A stretch of DNA of 64,000 nt, taken from Methanosaeta sp. PtaU1.Bin112 (GTDB lineage: Archaea; Halobacteriota; Methanosarcinia; Methanotrichales; Methanotrichaceae). Below, piece after piece: positions 54,949-63,953 of this stretch. A program made the position numbers and the translations under genes. The DNA lies in the NCBI GenBank assembly GCA_002067705.1, contig MVRL01000089.1:51209-115208 (forward strand), read 5' to 3'. A model generated the notes under the pieces. It made no database searches and was not told the origin of the DNA. It saw only the letters and a list, made by a program, of their open reading frames with translations. Each line of letters starts with the position of its first letter. Position 1 is the first letter of the stretch.

Positions 54949-56436
54949 ATGTCTCGCTTCATCGTGGTCCTAGGCACCACCTCCCATTCCGGCAAAAGCA
55001 CCTTTGTCGCCGCCCTCTGCCGCCTGCTCTCCGATCGAGGCCTGAAGGTCGCGCCCTTCAAGTCCCAGAATATGAGCCTCAACTCCTGGGTTACCCTGAA
55101 CGGCTCGGAGATAGGCATCGCCCAGGCGGTGCAGGCCTGGGCGGCCCGGGTGCAGCCGAATGAGTTCATGAACCCCATCCTCCTCAAGCCCAAGGGCGAT
55201 CGAACCTCTCAGGTCATAGTCCTGGGCAGGCCGGTGGCAGACAAATCAGCAGAGGAGTACTATCGGGATATTGAGGGCCTCAAGGAGGTAGTGGACCGGT
55301 CCATCGAGGAGCTGGAGAAGTGCTACGACTACATAGTGGTGGAGGGCGCAGGAGGAGCGGCAGAGATCAACCTCTTCGACAGGGATATCGCCAACATCTA
55401 CGTGGCACGCCATCTGAAGGCTCCCATCATCCTGGTCGGAGACATCGAGCGAGGCGGGGTCTTTGCCAGCCTCTTCGGCACAGTGCAGCTATTGCCGGAG
55501 GACATCAGGCCGCTGGTGAAGGGCCTGGTGATCAATAAATTCCGGGGCGACCCGGCTATCCTGGGCAGCGGCCTCGCGAAGCTGGAGGAGCTGACCGGTG
55601 TTCCCGTGCTGGGCGTCATGCCCTATCTCGACCTCGATATCCCCTCCGAGGATTCGGTATCTCTGGGTGACAAGAAATCCCGGCCTGGCGGACCTCGCCC
55701 GGAGATCGCCGTGATCAGGCTGCCGCGCATCAGCAACTTCACCGACTTTGAGCCCCTGGAGCGGCAGGCGTACGTTCGGTATGTGAGCCTCTCCGAGCCC
55801 CTGGGCCACCCTGATGCGATAATCATACCCGGAACCAAGAACACGGTATCAGATCTTCGGGAGATGCAGGAAAAGGGCATGGCTGATCAGATCAAGTCGT
55901 GCGCGGACACGCCCGTCCTGGGCATCTGCGGAGGCTACCAGATGCTGGGCAAGCAGATCATCGACTGTGGCGTCGAAGATACAGTGGGAACCATCCCTGG
56001 CCTGGGTTTGCTGGATGCGGTGACTCGCTTCGACCTGTATGAGAAGAAGACGGTGCAGGTCAAGAAAGTCGTCACGGGCGGCGGGCCCGTCCTGGATCCC
56101 ATTCGCGGCCAGCCTATCACTGGCTACGAGATCCATATGGGCGTGACCAGCCCCAAGGGCGAGAAGGCCTTCGGAGACGATGGAGCTGTGTCAGAAAACG
56201 GAATGGTGATCGGCACCTATCTTCACGGCCTCTTCGAGAACGACAACTTCCGCAATTCATTCCTCGACTTTCTCCGCCGGCGCAAAGGCATTGGCGATGG
56301 CATGAGCTCGCTCTCCAAGGCGGAGACAAAGTCCGGAGCGGCGAAGGTTGATGGTTTTGAGCAGCTGGCAAAGGCAACAGAGGCAAACCTGGATATGACG
56401 AAGGTCTGGCAGATGCTCGACCTGAAGTCGTCTTGA
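54949..56436 (+). CDS. cobQ: Cobyric acid synthase CobQ
   Basis: 495 residues. N-terminal P-loop amidotransferase/synthetase domain (VLGTTSHSGKSTFVAALCR, FKSQNMSLNSW, VVEGAGGAAEINL, VGDIERGGVFASLFGT) and C-terminal class I glutamine amidotransferase with Cys nucleophile in LGICGGYQMLG (~327) and the His of GTYLHGLFE. It amidates four carboxyl groups of adenosylcobyrinic a,c-diamide in corrinoid synthesis. Methanogens need corrinoids for methyl transfer, CODH/ACS and, here, class II NrdJ. SQNMSLNSW favours CobQ over CbiA or the MurT/GatD group. Start ATG 54949; no strong ribosome-binding site. Confidence 0.95.
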   Translation: MSRFIVVLGTTSHSGKSTFVAALCRLLSDRGLKVAPFKSQNMSLNSWVTLNGSEIGIAQAVQAWAARVQPNEFMNPILLKPKGDRTSQVIVLGRPVADKSAEEYYRDIEGLKEVVDRSIEELEKCYDYIVVEGAGGAAEINLFDRDIANIYVARHLKAPIILVGDIERGGVFASLFGTVQLLPEDIRPLVKGLVINKFRGDPAILGSGLAKLEELTGVPVLGVMPYLDLDIPSEDSVSLGDKKSRPGGPRPEIAVIRLPRISNFTDFEPLERQAYVRYVSLSEPLGHPDAIIIPGTKNTVSDLREMQEKGMADQIKSCADTPVLGICGGYQMLGKQIIDCGVEDTVGTIPGLGLLDAVTRFDLYEKKTVQVKKVVTGGGPVLDPIRGQPITGYEIHMGVTSPKGEKAFGDDGAVSENGMVIGTYLHGLFENDNFRNSFLDFLRRRKGIGDGMSSLSKAETKSGAAKVDGFEQLAKATEANLDMTKVWQMLDLKSS

Positions 56437-56533
56437 GCTCAATAGTAATCTGCCCAGCCCCTGAAGGGGACTGGCCTCCTACCTGCTTTTTTGTGAGCTA
56501 GGGCAAGATCTTTTATTAGCGGAGGGCAACCTC

Positions 56534-57943
56534 TTGCCTCTGATGAAGCTGGGTGTTCTCTTCTCGGGCGGCAAGGATTCGGTCTTTGCCTGCTGGCGGG
56601 CTATGGAAAAAAACGATGTTGCATGCCTAATAACTCTGGTCTCGGAGAATCCTGACAGCTACATGTTCCACACTCCCAACATCGCTCGCACTGGCATGCA
56701 AGCAGAGGCCATGGGCATTCCTCTGCTCACCTGGACCACGCGTGGCGTTAAAGAGGAGGAGCTTACTGACCTGGAGGCGGCAATTGCAGCCGCACGTCAG
56801 AGATACGACATACAGGGCATAGTTACCGGCGCCATCGAGTCCGTTTACCAGGCAGCGCGCGTCCAGAGAATCTGCCGCAGCCAGAATCTCTGGTGCTTCA
56901 ATCCCCTCTGGCAGACAGATCAGATCGGTTACCTTCGGCTTCTTTTAAGGGAAGGCTTTTCCGTCGTCATCTCCGGTGTCTTTGCCTATCCATTCGATGC
57001 TTCCTGGCTGGGCGCGACCTTGACCGAGGAGCGAATAAGGATGCTCGAGCAGCTGGAGAAGAAGTACAAGATAAATCCTTCCGGCGAGGGAGGAGAACTG
57101 GAGACCTTCGTCCTGGACGCCCCATTCTGGAGGAAGAGAATTGAGATCTTTAAGACATCATCCAGCTATGCCAACTATCGAGGGCGGTATGCCATAGAAG
57201 AGATGCATCTCGCTGAGAAAACGGCAAGGATGCTCCATGCTGATAGCTCCGATAGAGCGATAGGGCTGCCCGTCAATGCCTCACCGCCTGGCAATGCCGG
57301 AGGAGCCTCGCAGAAAACGGTGCCCTCTAATGGATGCACACTTCTGATCGATCTATGTTTCGAAAAGGATTCTCTGTCCCATTATGAATTTGTCCTGCCC
57401 ATCAGAGATGCGTTACAGCGGGCAGGAGCTAATTGCGATGTTCGGCATTATGATGAGTTTGCATCGCGGGAGATTGCCCGCTACGACAGATTTGTTCTCT
57501 GTGGGACGGCTTTGCAGGATAATGAATATGCTGAGCATTTGCAGCATTTCTCCTGGATAACGGAGTGCAGAAAACCGATATTAGGCATCTGTGCCGGCAT
57601 GCAGGTAATCGGTGCCGCCTATGGCGGATCTATAGTACCAAATCAAGCTATCGGCCTGGAGGAGATCGAGATAGTCAGGGCCTCGCCGCTCCTGGGCGAG
57701 CCGCGGCTGATAGAAGGCTATCATCTCCATAACTACGCGGTGACATTGCCGCAAGAATTGTCGCTCCTGGCGGGGAGGGCTGAAGCGGCGGAGGCTTTTC
57801 AACGGGGTGCAGATCCGGTTTATGGCATCATATTTCATCCGGAAGTGCGAAACAGGTGGATACTGGAGCGTTTCGCCCGTCTCCAGAATGGGCGGAAACT
57901 CATTTCCTTCGAAACCGATTTATGTAATGAATTATCACACTAG
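56534..57943 (+). CDS. dph6: Diphthine-ammonia ligase (Dph6) fused to a class I glutamine amidotransferase
   Basis: 469 residues, about twice the size of ordinary archaeal Dph6. Residues 1-~225 are the PP-loop ligase: LGVLFSGGKDSVFACWRAM, ESVYQAARVQRICRSQNLW, CFNPLWQTDQ and the late GEGGELETFVLDAPFW, all Dph6 marks. After a linker, residues ~275-460 form a class I glutaminase with Cys nucleophile in LGICAGMQVIGAAYGG (~353) and the His-x-Glu pair of IIFHPEVR. Dph6 amidates diphthine on EF-2 using ATP and ammonium; the attached glutaminase could supply the ammonia from glutamine. The TTG start at 56534 fits GGAGG at 56521-56525; ATG 56543 is the alternative. aksA follows after 6 bases. Confidence 0.85.
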   Translation: MPLMKLGVLFSGGKDSVFACWRAMEKNDVACLITLVSENPDSYMFHTPNIARTGMQAEAMGIPLLTWTTRGVKEEELTDLEAAIAAARQRYDIQGIVTGAIESVYQAARVQRICRSQNLWCFNPLWQTDQIGYLRLLLREGFSVVISGVFAYPFDASWLGATLTEERIRMLEQLEKKYKINPSGEGGELETFVLDAPFWRKRIEIFKTSSSYANYRGRYAIEEMHLAEKTARMLHADSSDRAIGLPVNASPPGNAGGASQKTVPSNGCTLLIDLCFEKDSLSHYEFVLPIRDALQRAGANCDVRHYDEFASREIARYDRFVLCGTALQDNEYAEHLQHFSWITECRKPILGICAGMQVIGAAYGGSIVPNQAIGLEEIEIVRASPLLGEPRLIEGYHLHNYAVTLPQELSLLAGRAEAAEAFQRGADPVYGIIFHPEVRNRWILERFARLQNGRKLISFETDLCNELSH

Positions 57944-57949
57944 CGTGTT

Positions 57950-59134
57950 ATGCAAGACTACTCCATCAATCAATTCCTGGCAATGGCCAAGACACCTCCA
58001 TTGGACATCGAGATATGCGATGTAACCCTTCGCGACGGTGAGCAGATGCCGGGCGTAGTCTTTCGCGCTGATGAAAAGCTGGATATTGCCTTGCGGCTGG
58101 ATGAGATCGGCGTCGAGGTCATAGAAGCCGGTTTCCCGGTGGTCTCCGCGGCGGAGATGAATGCAGTAAAAGAGGTCTGCAATCTGGGACTCGATGCCAA
58201 GATATCAGCTCTCTGTCGGTCTGTCAAGACGGATGTCGACGCTGCCATTGAATGCGGGGCCGACATGGTAAGCGTCTTCATCGCCACCTCCGACCTTCAT
58301 CTAAGGTACAAGCTGCACATGAGCTGTCCAGAGGCGATCTCTTGCGCTCTGCAGACGGTGGAGTATGCTAAAGATCATGGCCTGATTGTCCGGTTCTCGG
58401 CTGAAGATGCCACAAGAACCGATTTTGAGATTTTAAAGAAGCTGTACAAGAAGGCCGAGGACTATCATGCTGATTACATAAGCGTCGCCGATACCGTAGG
58501 GATTATGAATCCGCGCACGACCTATTACATGATAAGCGAGCTGAAAAAAATTATTAAGATCCCCATATGCATGCACTGCCACGACGACCTGGGGATGGCC
58601 CTGGCCAATACCCTGGCGGGAGCGGAAGCTGGGGCAAAACAGCTTCATACCACAGTGAACGGCATCGGAGAGCGGAGCGGCAATACGCCTTTAGAAGAGC
58701 TGCTTGTGGCTCTGCGGCTGCACTACGGCCTGAATTCGTATGATCTCACCAAGATCAAAGACCTCTCGAAGCTTGTGGAGACCTACTCAGAGGTTGCCGT
58801 GGCCAAGAACAAGGCAGTAGTGGGCAGCAATGCTTTTGCTCATGAATCAGGGATCCACGTCGCCGCTGTCCTGGAAGAGCCCAGGACCTATGAGCTCTAT
58901 TCGCCTGAGATGGTGGGCGCTGCCCGGCACATCATCATAGGCAAGCACACCGGAGCCAAGGCCCTAAAATACATTACTCAGAGGATGGGCTACTATTTAA
59001 AGGAAAAAGAGCTTGGCGATCTTTCGGAACGGGTTAAGATGTGCAGCGAGTTCAAGCATCCCATAAACTGCGAGGAGCTGCGCAAGCTCATACTGAACAT
59101 GGAAAATATCGAGGTTATCTATCCTGGGCCCTAA
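57950..59134 (+). CDS. aksA: Homocitrate synthase AksA-type (coenzyme B pathway)
   Basis: 394-residue member of the HMGL-like/isopropylmalate synthase family: CDVTLRDGEQMPGVVF, AGFPVVSAAEMNAV, MHCHDDLGMALANTLAG, NGIGERSGNTPLEEL, HESGIHVAA and IGKHTGAKAL. Methanogen AksA condenses acetyl-CoA with 2-oxoglutarate and then with longer homologues on the way to the C7 moiety of coenzyme B. The absence of a regulatory LeuA C-terminal dimer domain and the length agree with AksA or NifV rather than LeuA; citramalate synthase is less likely. Starts 6 bases after the Dph6 fusion, so probably one transcript. Confidence 0.87.
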   Translation: MQDYSINQFLAMAKTPPLDIEICDVTLRDGEQMPGVVFRADEKLDIALRLDEIGVEVIEAGFPVVSAAEMNAVKEVCNLGLDAKISALCRSVKTDVDAAIECGADMVSVFIATSDLHLRYKLHMSCPEAISCALQTVEYAKDHGLIVRFSAEDATRTDFEILKKLYKKAEDYHADYISVADTVGIMNPRTTYYMISELKKIIKIPICMHCHDDLGMALANTLAGAEAGAKQLHTTVNGIGERSGNTPLEELLVALRLHYGLNSYDLTKIKDLSKLVETYSEVAVAKNKAVVGSNAFAHESGIHVAAVLEEPRTYELYSPEMVGAARHIIIGKHTGAKALKYITQRMGYYLKEKELGDLSERVKMCSEFKHPINCEELRKLILNMENIEVIYPGP

Positions 59135-59199
59135 TCGAAGTGTTTATCTTGGGCCTATGCAAATTCAGAGCGATCAATATGCTCCTTTGAGGTGTATCT

Positions 59200-59529
59200 G
59201 TGAAAGCTCTCATACTATCTGGTGGGTCCGGAACCAGGCTTCGTCCCCTCACTTATTCTCAGCAAAAACAGCTTATTCCGGTGGCCAATAAGCCCGTACT
59301 TTTTTATGCGATAGAGGATGTCATCGAAGCTGGCGCCGATGAGATCGGCATAATCCTGGGGCCGAATAAGGATCAGGTGATAGATGCCGTTCGAACAGGA
59401 TACTGGGACGTTCCAATAGAATTTATCTATCAGGGAGATCCCAAGGGCCTTGCCCATACCATATTGGTTGCAGAGACTTTTCGGCTCAGGATGACGGCGT
59501 TAAGGTCGAGACCGGAGAGAATGAGATAA
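59200..59529 (+). pseudogene. Truncated glucose-1-phosphate thymidylyltransferase (rmlA fragment)
   Basis: The first ~95 codons match RmlA/RfbA nucleotidyltransferases (KALILSGGSGTRLRPLT, QLIPVANKPVLFYAIE, FIYQGDPKGLAHTILVAE). After that the sequence diverges into RLRMTALRSRPERMR and stops; a full enzyme needs about 290-355 residues including the catalytic and dimer parts. GTG start with GAGGTG upstream. It is a remnant at the border of the surface-polysaccharide region. Not likely to be functional. Confidence 0.8.
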
Positions 59530-59901
59530 GATCGTCTTCAATCCATGGTGGTTCATGCCGATTGAGGTCTTCATATTGCTTTCGGCCAAAAAGAAGATAG
59601 AAACACTCGGATTTCAGAAAGATCATACAGTAAGGTATATCATCAGAGATATGCTGGATTACTATCTGGCCGAAAACGAACTCAAGGATATATATTGATA
59701 TCGTCCGAACTGATTGCCAATTGAGGGGATTTGATGTTCCTAATCCAGTGCATAAAATTATTTAGATATTTCGATCATCCGGCAATCTTTTGAGAAATAT
59801 GTCGAGATGCATAAGCAGATAATTGACACGGTGATCAATGAGACCATCACGGCTCTTGAGCGAAGCAATTAAAACTATGGGCTGGATTCACCACTTGTTT
59901 G
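59530..59901 (+). other. Non-coding stretch with gene relics
   Basis: No full gene is present. Two short open pieces read like ends of lost genes: 59555-59698 (57 codons with its open extension; VFILLSAKKKIETLGFQ and YYLAENELKDIY) and ~59762-59872 (YLDISIIRQSFEKYVEMHK then INETITALERSN). Neither has a recognisable family. Together with the rmlA fragment they suggest a decayed sugar-nucleotide or glycosyltransferase cassette. Confidence 0.45.
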
Positions 59902-60909
59902 ATGGACGAGACCAGGACCAATATAATCCTGATATTATTTGCAGCGATTATAATGTCTATTATTATTAATGGGTTATTTTTGCATTTAATTGTAAAGCCT
60001 TATCTGGATGAATCCAATAGGGTGGTTAATATCTTCAAGCTTTATCGAACTTTAGAGGATGATCCGCAGAGAAAAATCTTTTTTATCGGAAGCAGCCAAA
60101 TTGAAGCGGACATTGATTGCAATCTTATTGATAAACTCATCAATGGCGATGGCAAGGCTGATGCCAATATGACTGTTCAGACGTACAACCTTGGATATCC
60201 CGCTGATACACCTTTGAGGAGGCTGACAGAGGTTGCCAGTATGAGCGAGTGTCGTCCCGGAATGGTTATCATCGGGTTGACTTATTATGCCCTCAATGAT
60301 ACATCCTTCAATATTTCCTCGGACGATCTTGCCCTTGTCTCGAGAGATATTCATCTGGACAATTATTCAAGATCGCTTTTCAGAACCGATGAACTCGAGC
60401 TAATCGATATGAATCCCGTTTACCTGGATTTCTATCGAAGAAAGTTCATAGCTCCAAGCCTCTTGAATTTGTTCCGGATTAGCGAGACTTCCGAACAAGA
60501 GGCCGCTAAAGATTTCAAAGTTCAGCCCGCTTTCAGCGAGAATCTGACTTATGATTTGCTCCTTATTCGAATAAACAATTCCCGTGATATGCTCGACAAA
60601 TACTCGATTAGTCCGAGGGATAATAATCAAAAGCTGGCTCTAAATCAGACTCTCAGGCTTCTGCATTCCAAAGGCATTTCTGTCGTCATAATCAATATGC
60701 CACTTCATCCATTGCTCTTGGAAAAGATCTCGGATGACACTCGACGCAATTATTTCTCGTTACTGAACTCAACGAATTCCAGTTATTATGATTATGAGCG
60801 CCGCTATGGTCCCCAATGTTTTAGCGATCTGACTCACCTCAACTGCCTGGGAAGGAAGGAATTTTCCGAGGATATGGCAAAATTAATCCTAGAGTGCGCA
60901 GCATTATGA
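59902..60909 (+). CDS. SGNH/DltD-like membrane-anchored acyl-transfer partner protein
   Basis: 335 residues from ATG 59902 (TTG at 59899 is in frame). One N-terminal membrane helix (IILILFAAIIMSIIINGLFL), then an SGNH-like domain: block I FFIGSSQIEAD with the likely catalytic Ser (~65), and near the C-terminus DLTHLNCLGRKEFSED with Asp and His (D-x-x-H). Such proteins (DltD, AlgJ/X, PatB-type) act outside the membrane with an MBOAT O-acyltransferase; the next gene, overlapping by four bases, is exactly that. Probable role: O-acetylation of an exported polysaccharide or glycan. AT-rich and many Asn-X-Ser/Thr sites. Confidence 0.7.
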   Translation: MDETRTNIILILFAAIIMSIIINGLFLHLIVKPYLDESNRVVNIFKLYRTLEDDPQRKIFFIGSSQIEADIDCNLIDKLINGDGKADANMTVQTYNLGYPADTPLRRLTEVASMSECRPGMVIIGLTYYALNDTSFNISSDDLALVSRDIHLDNYSRSLFRTDELELIDMNPVYLDFYRRKFIAPSLLNLFRISETSEQEAAKDFKVQPAFSENLTYDLLLIRINNSRDMLDKYSISPRDNNQKLALNQTLRLLHSKGISVVIINMPLHPLLLEKISDDTRRNYFSLLNSTNSSYYDYERRYGPQCFSDLTHLNCLGRKEFSEDMAKLILECAAL

Positions 60910-62387
60910 TATTCAATAGCCTGCAATATCTGGTCTTCTTTGCCGTGGTGGCACTGGTTACTGTTCTTTTCAAGTTTCGCCAAAATCAGGTAGCATTCTT
61001 GTTATTTTCCAGTTGTCTTTTTTATCTTCTGTCAAGCAGCTATCTTATTTTATGCTTATTCTTTGTGTCCCTGATCACATATTTCGCAGGACAGGCAATC
61101 TATCGAGAGAGTTCAATTAGATGGCGAAGATTTTATCTCGCTTTTTCCGTCATTTATGCTCTGGGACAGCTGGGATTGTTTAAGTACTCAGACCAATTGT
61201 CCAGCATTTTATCCCTCTTTATGGGCGCAGCATTCGGCTCTTTTGCTAATTGTACCATCCTTGACGCTTCCTGTCTATTGATGCCTCTCGGCATATCCTT
61301 TTACACCTTTCAGAGCTTGAGCTATGTTTTTGACATTTATCTTGGTCGCCTTCGCCCCACACCCTCTTTAAAGGAATATATTTTATTTGTCGCATTCTTT
61401 CCTCAGATAACCTCCGGGCCCATAGTAAGGGCCCGTGATTTCTTGCATCAGATAGGCTCGGGGGGACGTCTGAGCGTCTCAGCTTCAAATTTAAAATACG
61501 GCATTACCCTTATCGGGATTGGTTTGATCAAGAAAATGGTAATTGCAGACAATCTCGTCAGGTTTGTTGATCCCATCTTCGCAGATCCGACAAACTACAA
61601 TTCTTTACGGATTATATTGGCCACGATAATTTTTGCCGTCCAGCTCTATTGCGACTTTTCAGGATACAGCGATATTGCTATAGGGAGCGTGAGGATATTG
61701 GGACTTAGGTATCCTGCAAACTTCAATAATCCGTACCTCGCCCTAAATCCAAGCGATTTTTGGCGTCGGTGGCATATCTCTCTTTCCAGTTTCCTCAGGG
61801 ACTATCTCTACATACCTTTGGGCGGCAACCGTGCAGGAGTTTTCCGTACGCATCTGAATCTTCTATTAACCATGACTATTTGTGGATTGTGGCACGGTTC
61901 TTCCTGGAATTTTTTAATATGGGGCGCTTATCATGGTTTTCTTCTCTCTGCCCACAGGCTTATCTTCAGGGATTTATCTCTGGCCAGGGGAATGGATACG
62001 ATATCAAAGACTCGATATTGGACTGCCCTGGGGGTCTTGGCAACTCAGTACCTGGTCTCTTTAGGTTGGCTCATATTTCGAGTCAATGACCTGAATGATC
62101 TTATTTACTGTCTGAATAAGTTCATCTTTTGGGATTTTCTCTCTCGACTGCAGTATCCTGGCCTGGTCTTTGGATTTATAAAGGAAACGATGCCGTTCCT
62201 GCTATTGTTTGGATTCTATGTGGCTCTGATAGCATTATATAGAAATGAATTTTGCAGCAAAGACTGGGTCGGCATGCTGAGTTCTCTGAAACTCAAGTAC
62301 TGGATGGCATATCTGATGGCGGTAATTTTTGCGTTGATTTGGTTTTCCCCAGGCAGTGGCACAAATTATATCTATTCCGCTTTCTAG
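60906..62387 (+). CDS. MBOAT-family O-acyltransferase (AlgI/DltB-like)
   Basis: 493 residues with about ten membrane helices. MBOAT/AlgI marks: LLMPLGISFYTFQSLSYVFD, FFPQITSGPIVRARDFL, CDFSGYSDIAIGS, NPSDFWRRWHISLSSFLRD, YIPLGGNR and the catalytic His in LWHGSSWNFLIWGAYHG. It carries an acyl group across the membrane to the SGNH partner encoded upstream, with which it overlaps (ATGA). Start ATG 60906; GTG 60894 in the same frame is an alternative. Convergent with the flippase gene 4 bases away. Substrate glycan unknown. Confidence 0.9.
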   Translation: MIFNSLQYLVFFAVVALVTVLFKFRQNQVAFLLFSSCLFYLLSSSYLILCLFFVSLITYFAGQAIYRESSIRWRRFYLAFSVIYALGQLGLFKYSDQLSSILSLFMGAAFGSFANCTILDASCLLMPLGISFYTFQSLSYVFDIYLGRLRPTPSLKEYILFVAFFPQITSGPIVRARDFLHQIGSGGRLSVSASNLKYGITLIGIGLIKKMVIADNLVRFVDPIFADPTNYNSLRIILATIIFAVQLYCDFSGYSDIAIGSVRILGLRYPANFNNPYLALNPSDFWRRWHISLSSFLRDYLYIPLGGNRAGVFRTHLNLLLTMTICGLWHGSSWNFLIWGAYHGFLLSAHRLIFRDLSLARGMDTISKTRYWTALGVLATQYLVSLGWLIFRVNDLNDLIYCLNKFIFWDFLSRLQYPGLVFGFIKETMPFLLLFGFYVALIALYRNEFCSKDWVGMLSSLKLKYWMAYLMAVIFALIWFSPGSGTNYIYSAF

Positions 62388-62390
62388 CGG

Positions 62391-63893
62391 CTAAATTCTA
62401 TTTTTCCCCCTAGATTTGATAATTGAAATAATTTTGTCTATTTCATCTCCTTTTAGAATTATTCTCAATGCCAGGCCTGTGTAGATAACCAGGATAATCG
62501 AGCCGAGGAGGTATTGATTAAGGAATCGAGTACCTGAGGCAAACATGGCGAATCCTATGAGAGCCGCGATAATCATCATCGCTAACCATTTGATATTGAT
62601 TTTTATTGATAGTGTGTGCAGGGTCATTAAACCGAATAGAAGCGTCATTATAATCAATGATGTGCAAGTGGCCAAGGCCGCACCAGGCACTTCAAATCTT
62701 GGTATAAGGGTGACATTTAAAATTACATTTGCGGTTGCGCTTATTCCTGCAGCTTTAAGGCTTAAATCGGGACGGTTAATTCCAGCAAGCGATCCTCCTA
62801 TGGATGTGCATGCGACTCCAAATATTACAGTTCCCAGCAGCAATATCTGTAAAGGCAGGGCTGATTGCTGGAATCCCTGTCCATAGATCCTGACCACAAT
62901 TTCTTCTGCAAAGAAAACAATGGCCAGGCCTGCGGGCATAAGGGCAAGAGCGGAATATCTCACACTCTTGTCGATCATGTTCTGAAGTCCAAGCATATCC
63001 TTCTTGGCCCAATATTCAGATGTAGCCGGGTAAGAAACGGTCTGAATAGCCTGAGGAACAACCAAAAAGAATTTGCTCAATCCCGTTGCCGCAGAATAGT
63101 AACCAACATTTGTCGCGGTCAGGAAATAGCCCAGAAATACAACATCCGCCTGGAGGTTTATCATGTTTATCAAATTGGCTCCAAACATCTTGGCTCCGAA
63201 CGTTGTCAGCTTTCTGGTTGTCTCCAGGTAACCATCCAGGATCAAATGAATATAGCTCTTGCAATTATAGAATAAGTAAGCACATACACCAATTGATGAG
63301 ATTACGATGCTGATTATTGCGCCAGAAACTCCTAATTCGTAATAGATTAAAATGACCGTGAAAGCTGTCATTAGCGTTTGCTGGAGAATCAAAGCTATGG
63401 CGTAAGTCTTCATCTTGCGAAGCCCATTTAAAACGCCATATAATACGGCATTTACCAGGATAAATGGAAACACCGGTGAGAGCAGGATTAGTTGGCTTTC
63501 CATCTGTGGCATTCTGAATATATCCGCGGCATTATTGGAAACAATTAATATTATAATAATAATTATAAACCCTGCAATTATCGACGTGATAATTGCCGCT
63601 GAGACTACTTTGTCAAAATTAGCCCTATCATCTTTGTATTCGGCTACATATTTTATAACGGCCACGGGGATTCCTAAAGCACCCACCATGGTAGCAACCC
63701 CATAAAATGTATATGTCAGCCGATATAATCCTAAATCATCTGCGCCCAGGTGTCTTGCCAAAATTATGGATATCACAAAAACAAGAAGCATATTAATTAT
63801 CGATGCGATAAACGTATGACTTACATCTAACGCAAATTTCTTTGCTTCCTGCATACGCTTATTTTGCAGAGCCTGGTATAAAAGGCTCACCAT
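62391..63893 (-). CDS. Wzx-like polysaccharide flippase (MOP superfamily)
   Basis: 500 residues with 14 predicted membrane helices, of the polysaccharide biosynthesis/RfbX type: FIASIINMLLVFVISIILAR, LGADDLGLYRLTYTFYG, GALGIPVAVIKYVAEYK and, in the second half, FFAEEIVVRIYGQGFQ and GVACTSIGGSLAGINRP. It should flip a lipid-linked oligosaccharide across the membrane for surface glycan or exopolysaccharide assembly. Start ATG 63893. A transposon end lies about 30 bases upstream, so its promoter may have been altered or supplied by the element. Confidence 0.9.
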   Translation of the reverse strand: MVSLLYQALQNKRMQEAKKFALDVSHTFIASIINMLLVFVISIILARHLGADDLGLYRLTYTFYGVATMVGALGIPVAVIKYVAEYKDDRANFDKVVSAAIITSIIAGFIIIIIILIVSNNAADIFRMPQMESQLILLSPVFPFILVNAVLYGVLNGLRKMKTYAIALILQQTLMTAFTVILIYYELGVSGAIISIVISSIGVCAYLFYNCKSYIHLILDGYLETTRKLTTFGAKMFGANLINMINLQADVVFLGYFLTATNVGYYSAATGLSKFFLVVPQAIQTVSYPATSEYWAKKDMLGLQNMIDKSVRYSALALMPAGLAIVFFAEEIVVRIYGQGFQQSALPLQILLLGTVIFGVACTSIGGSLAGINRPDLSLKAAGISATANVILNVTLIPRFEVPGAALATCTSLIIMTLLFGLMTLHTLSIKINIKWLAMMIIAALIGFAMFASGTRFLNQYLLGSIILVIYTGLALRIILKGDEIDKIISIIKSRGKNRI

Positions 63894-63925
63894 TTTCCAG
63901 GTCTTTGTCCTAGTAGTGGATGGGT

Positions 63926-63953
63926 GTGAACTACCGCGTCCTGAATGGCGCGG
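63926..63953 (-). repeat. Right-end hairpin of the IS605-type element
   Basis: CCGCGTC (63934-63940) and GGCGCGG (63947-63953) form a 7-bp stem (one T-G pair) with a six-base loop, overlapping the end of tnpB and followed on the minus strand by GTAGTTCAC. Subterminal palindromes of this type are recognised by TnpA at element ends, and form the scaffold of the omega-RNA. The probable end of the element is at about 63926. Confidence 0.55.

Noticed and set aside
54888..55193. Antisense frame over the 5' end of cobQ
   Set aside because: Shadow of cobQ; no start signal or protein-like domain.
57950..59134. Isopropylmalate synthase (leuA) for the aksA gene
   Set aside because: It lacks the C-terminal regulatory domain of LeuA and has the length of AksA/NifV-type enzymes, though assignment by eye is not final.
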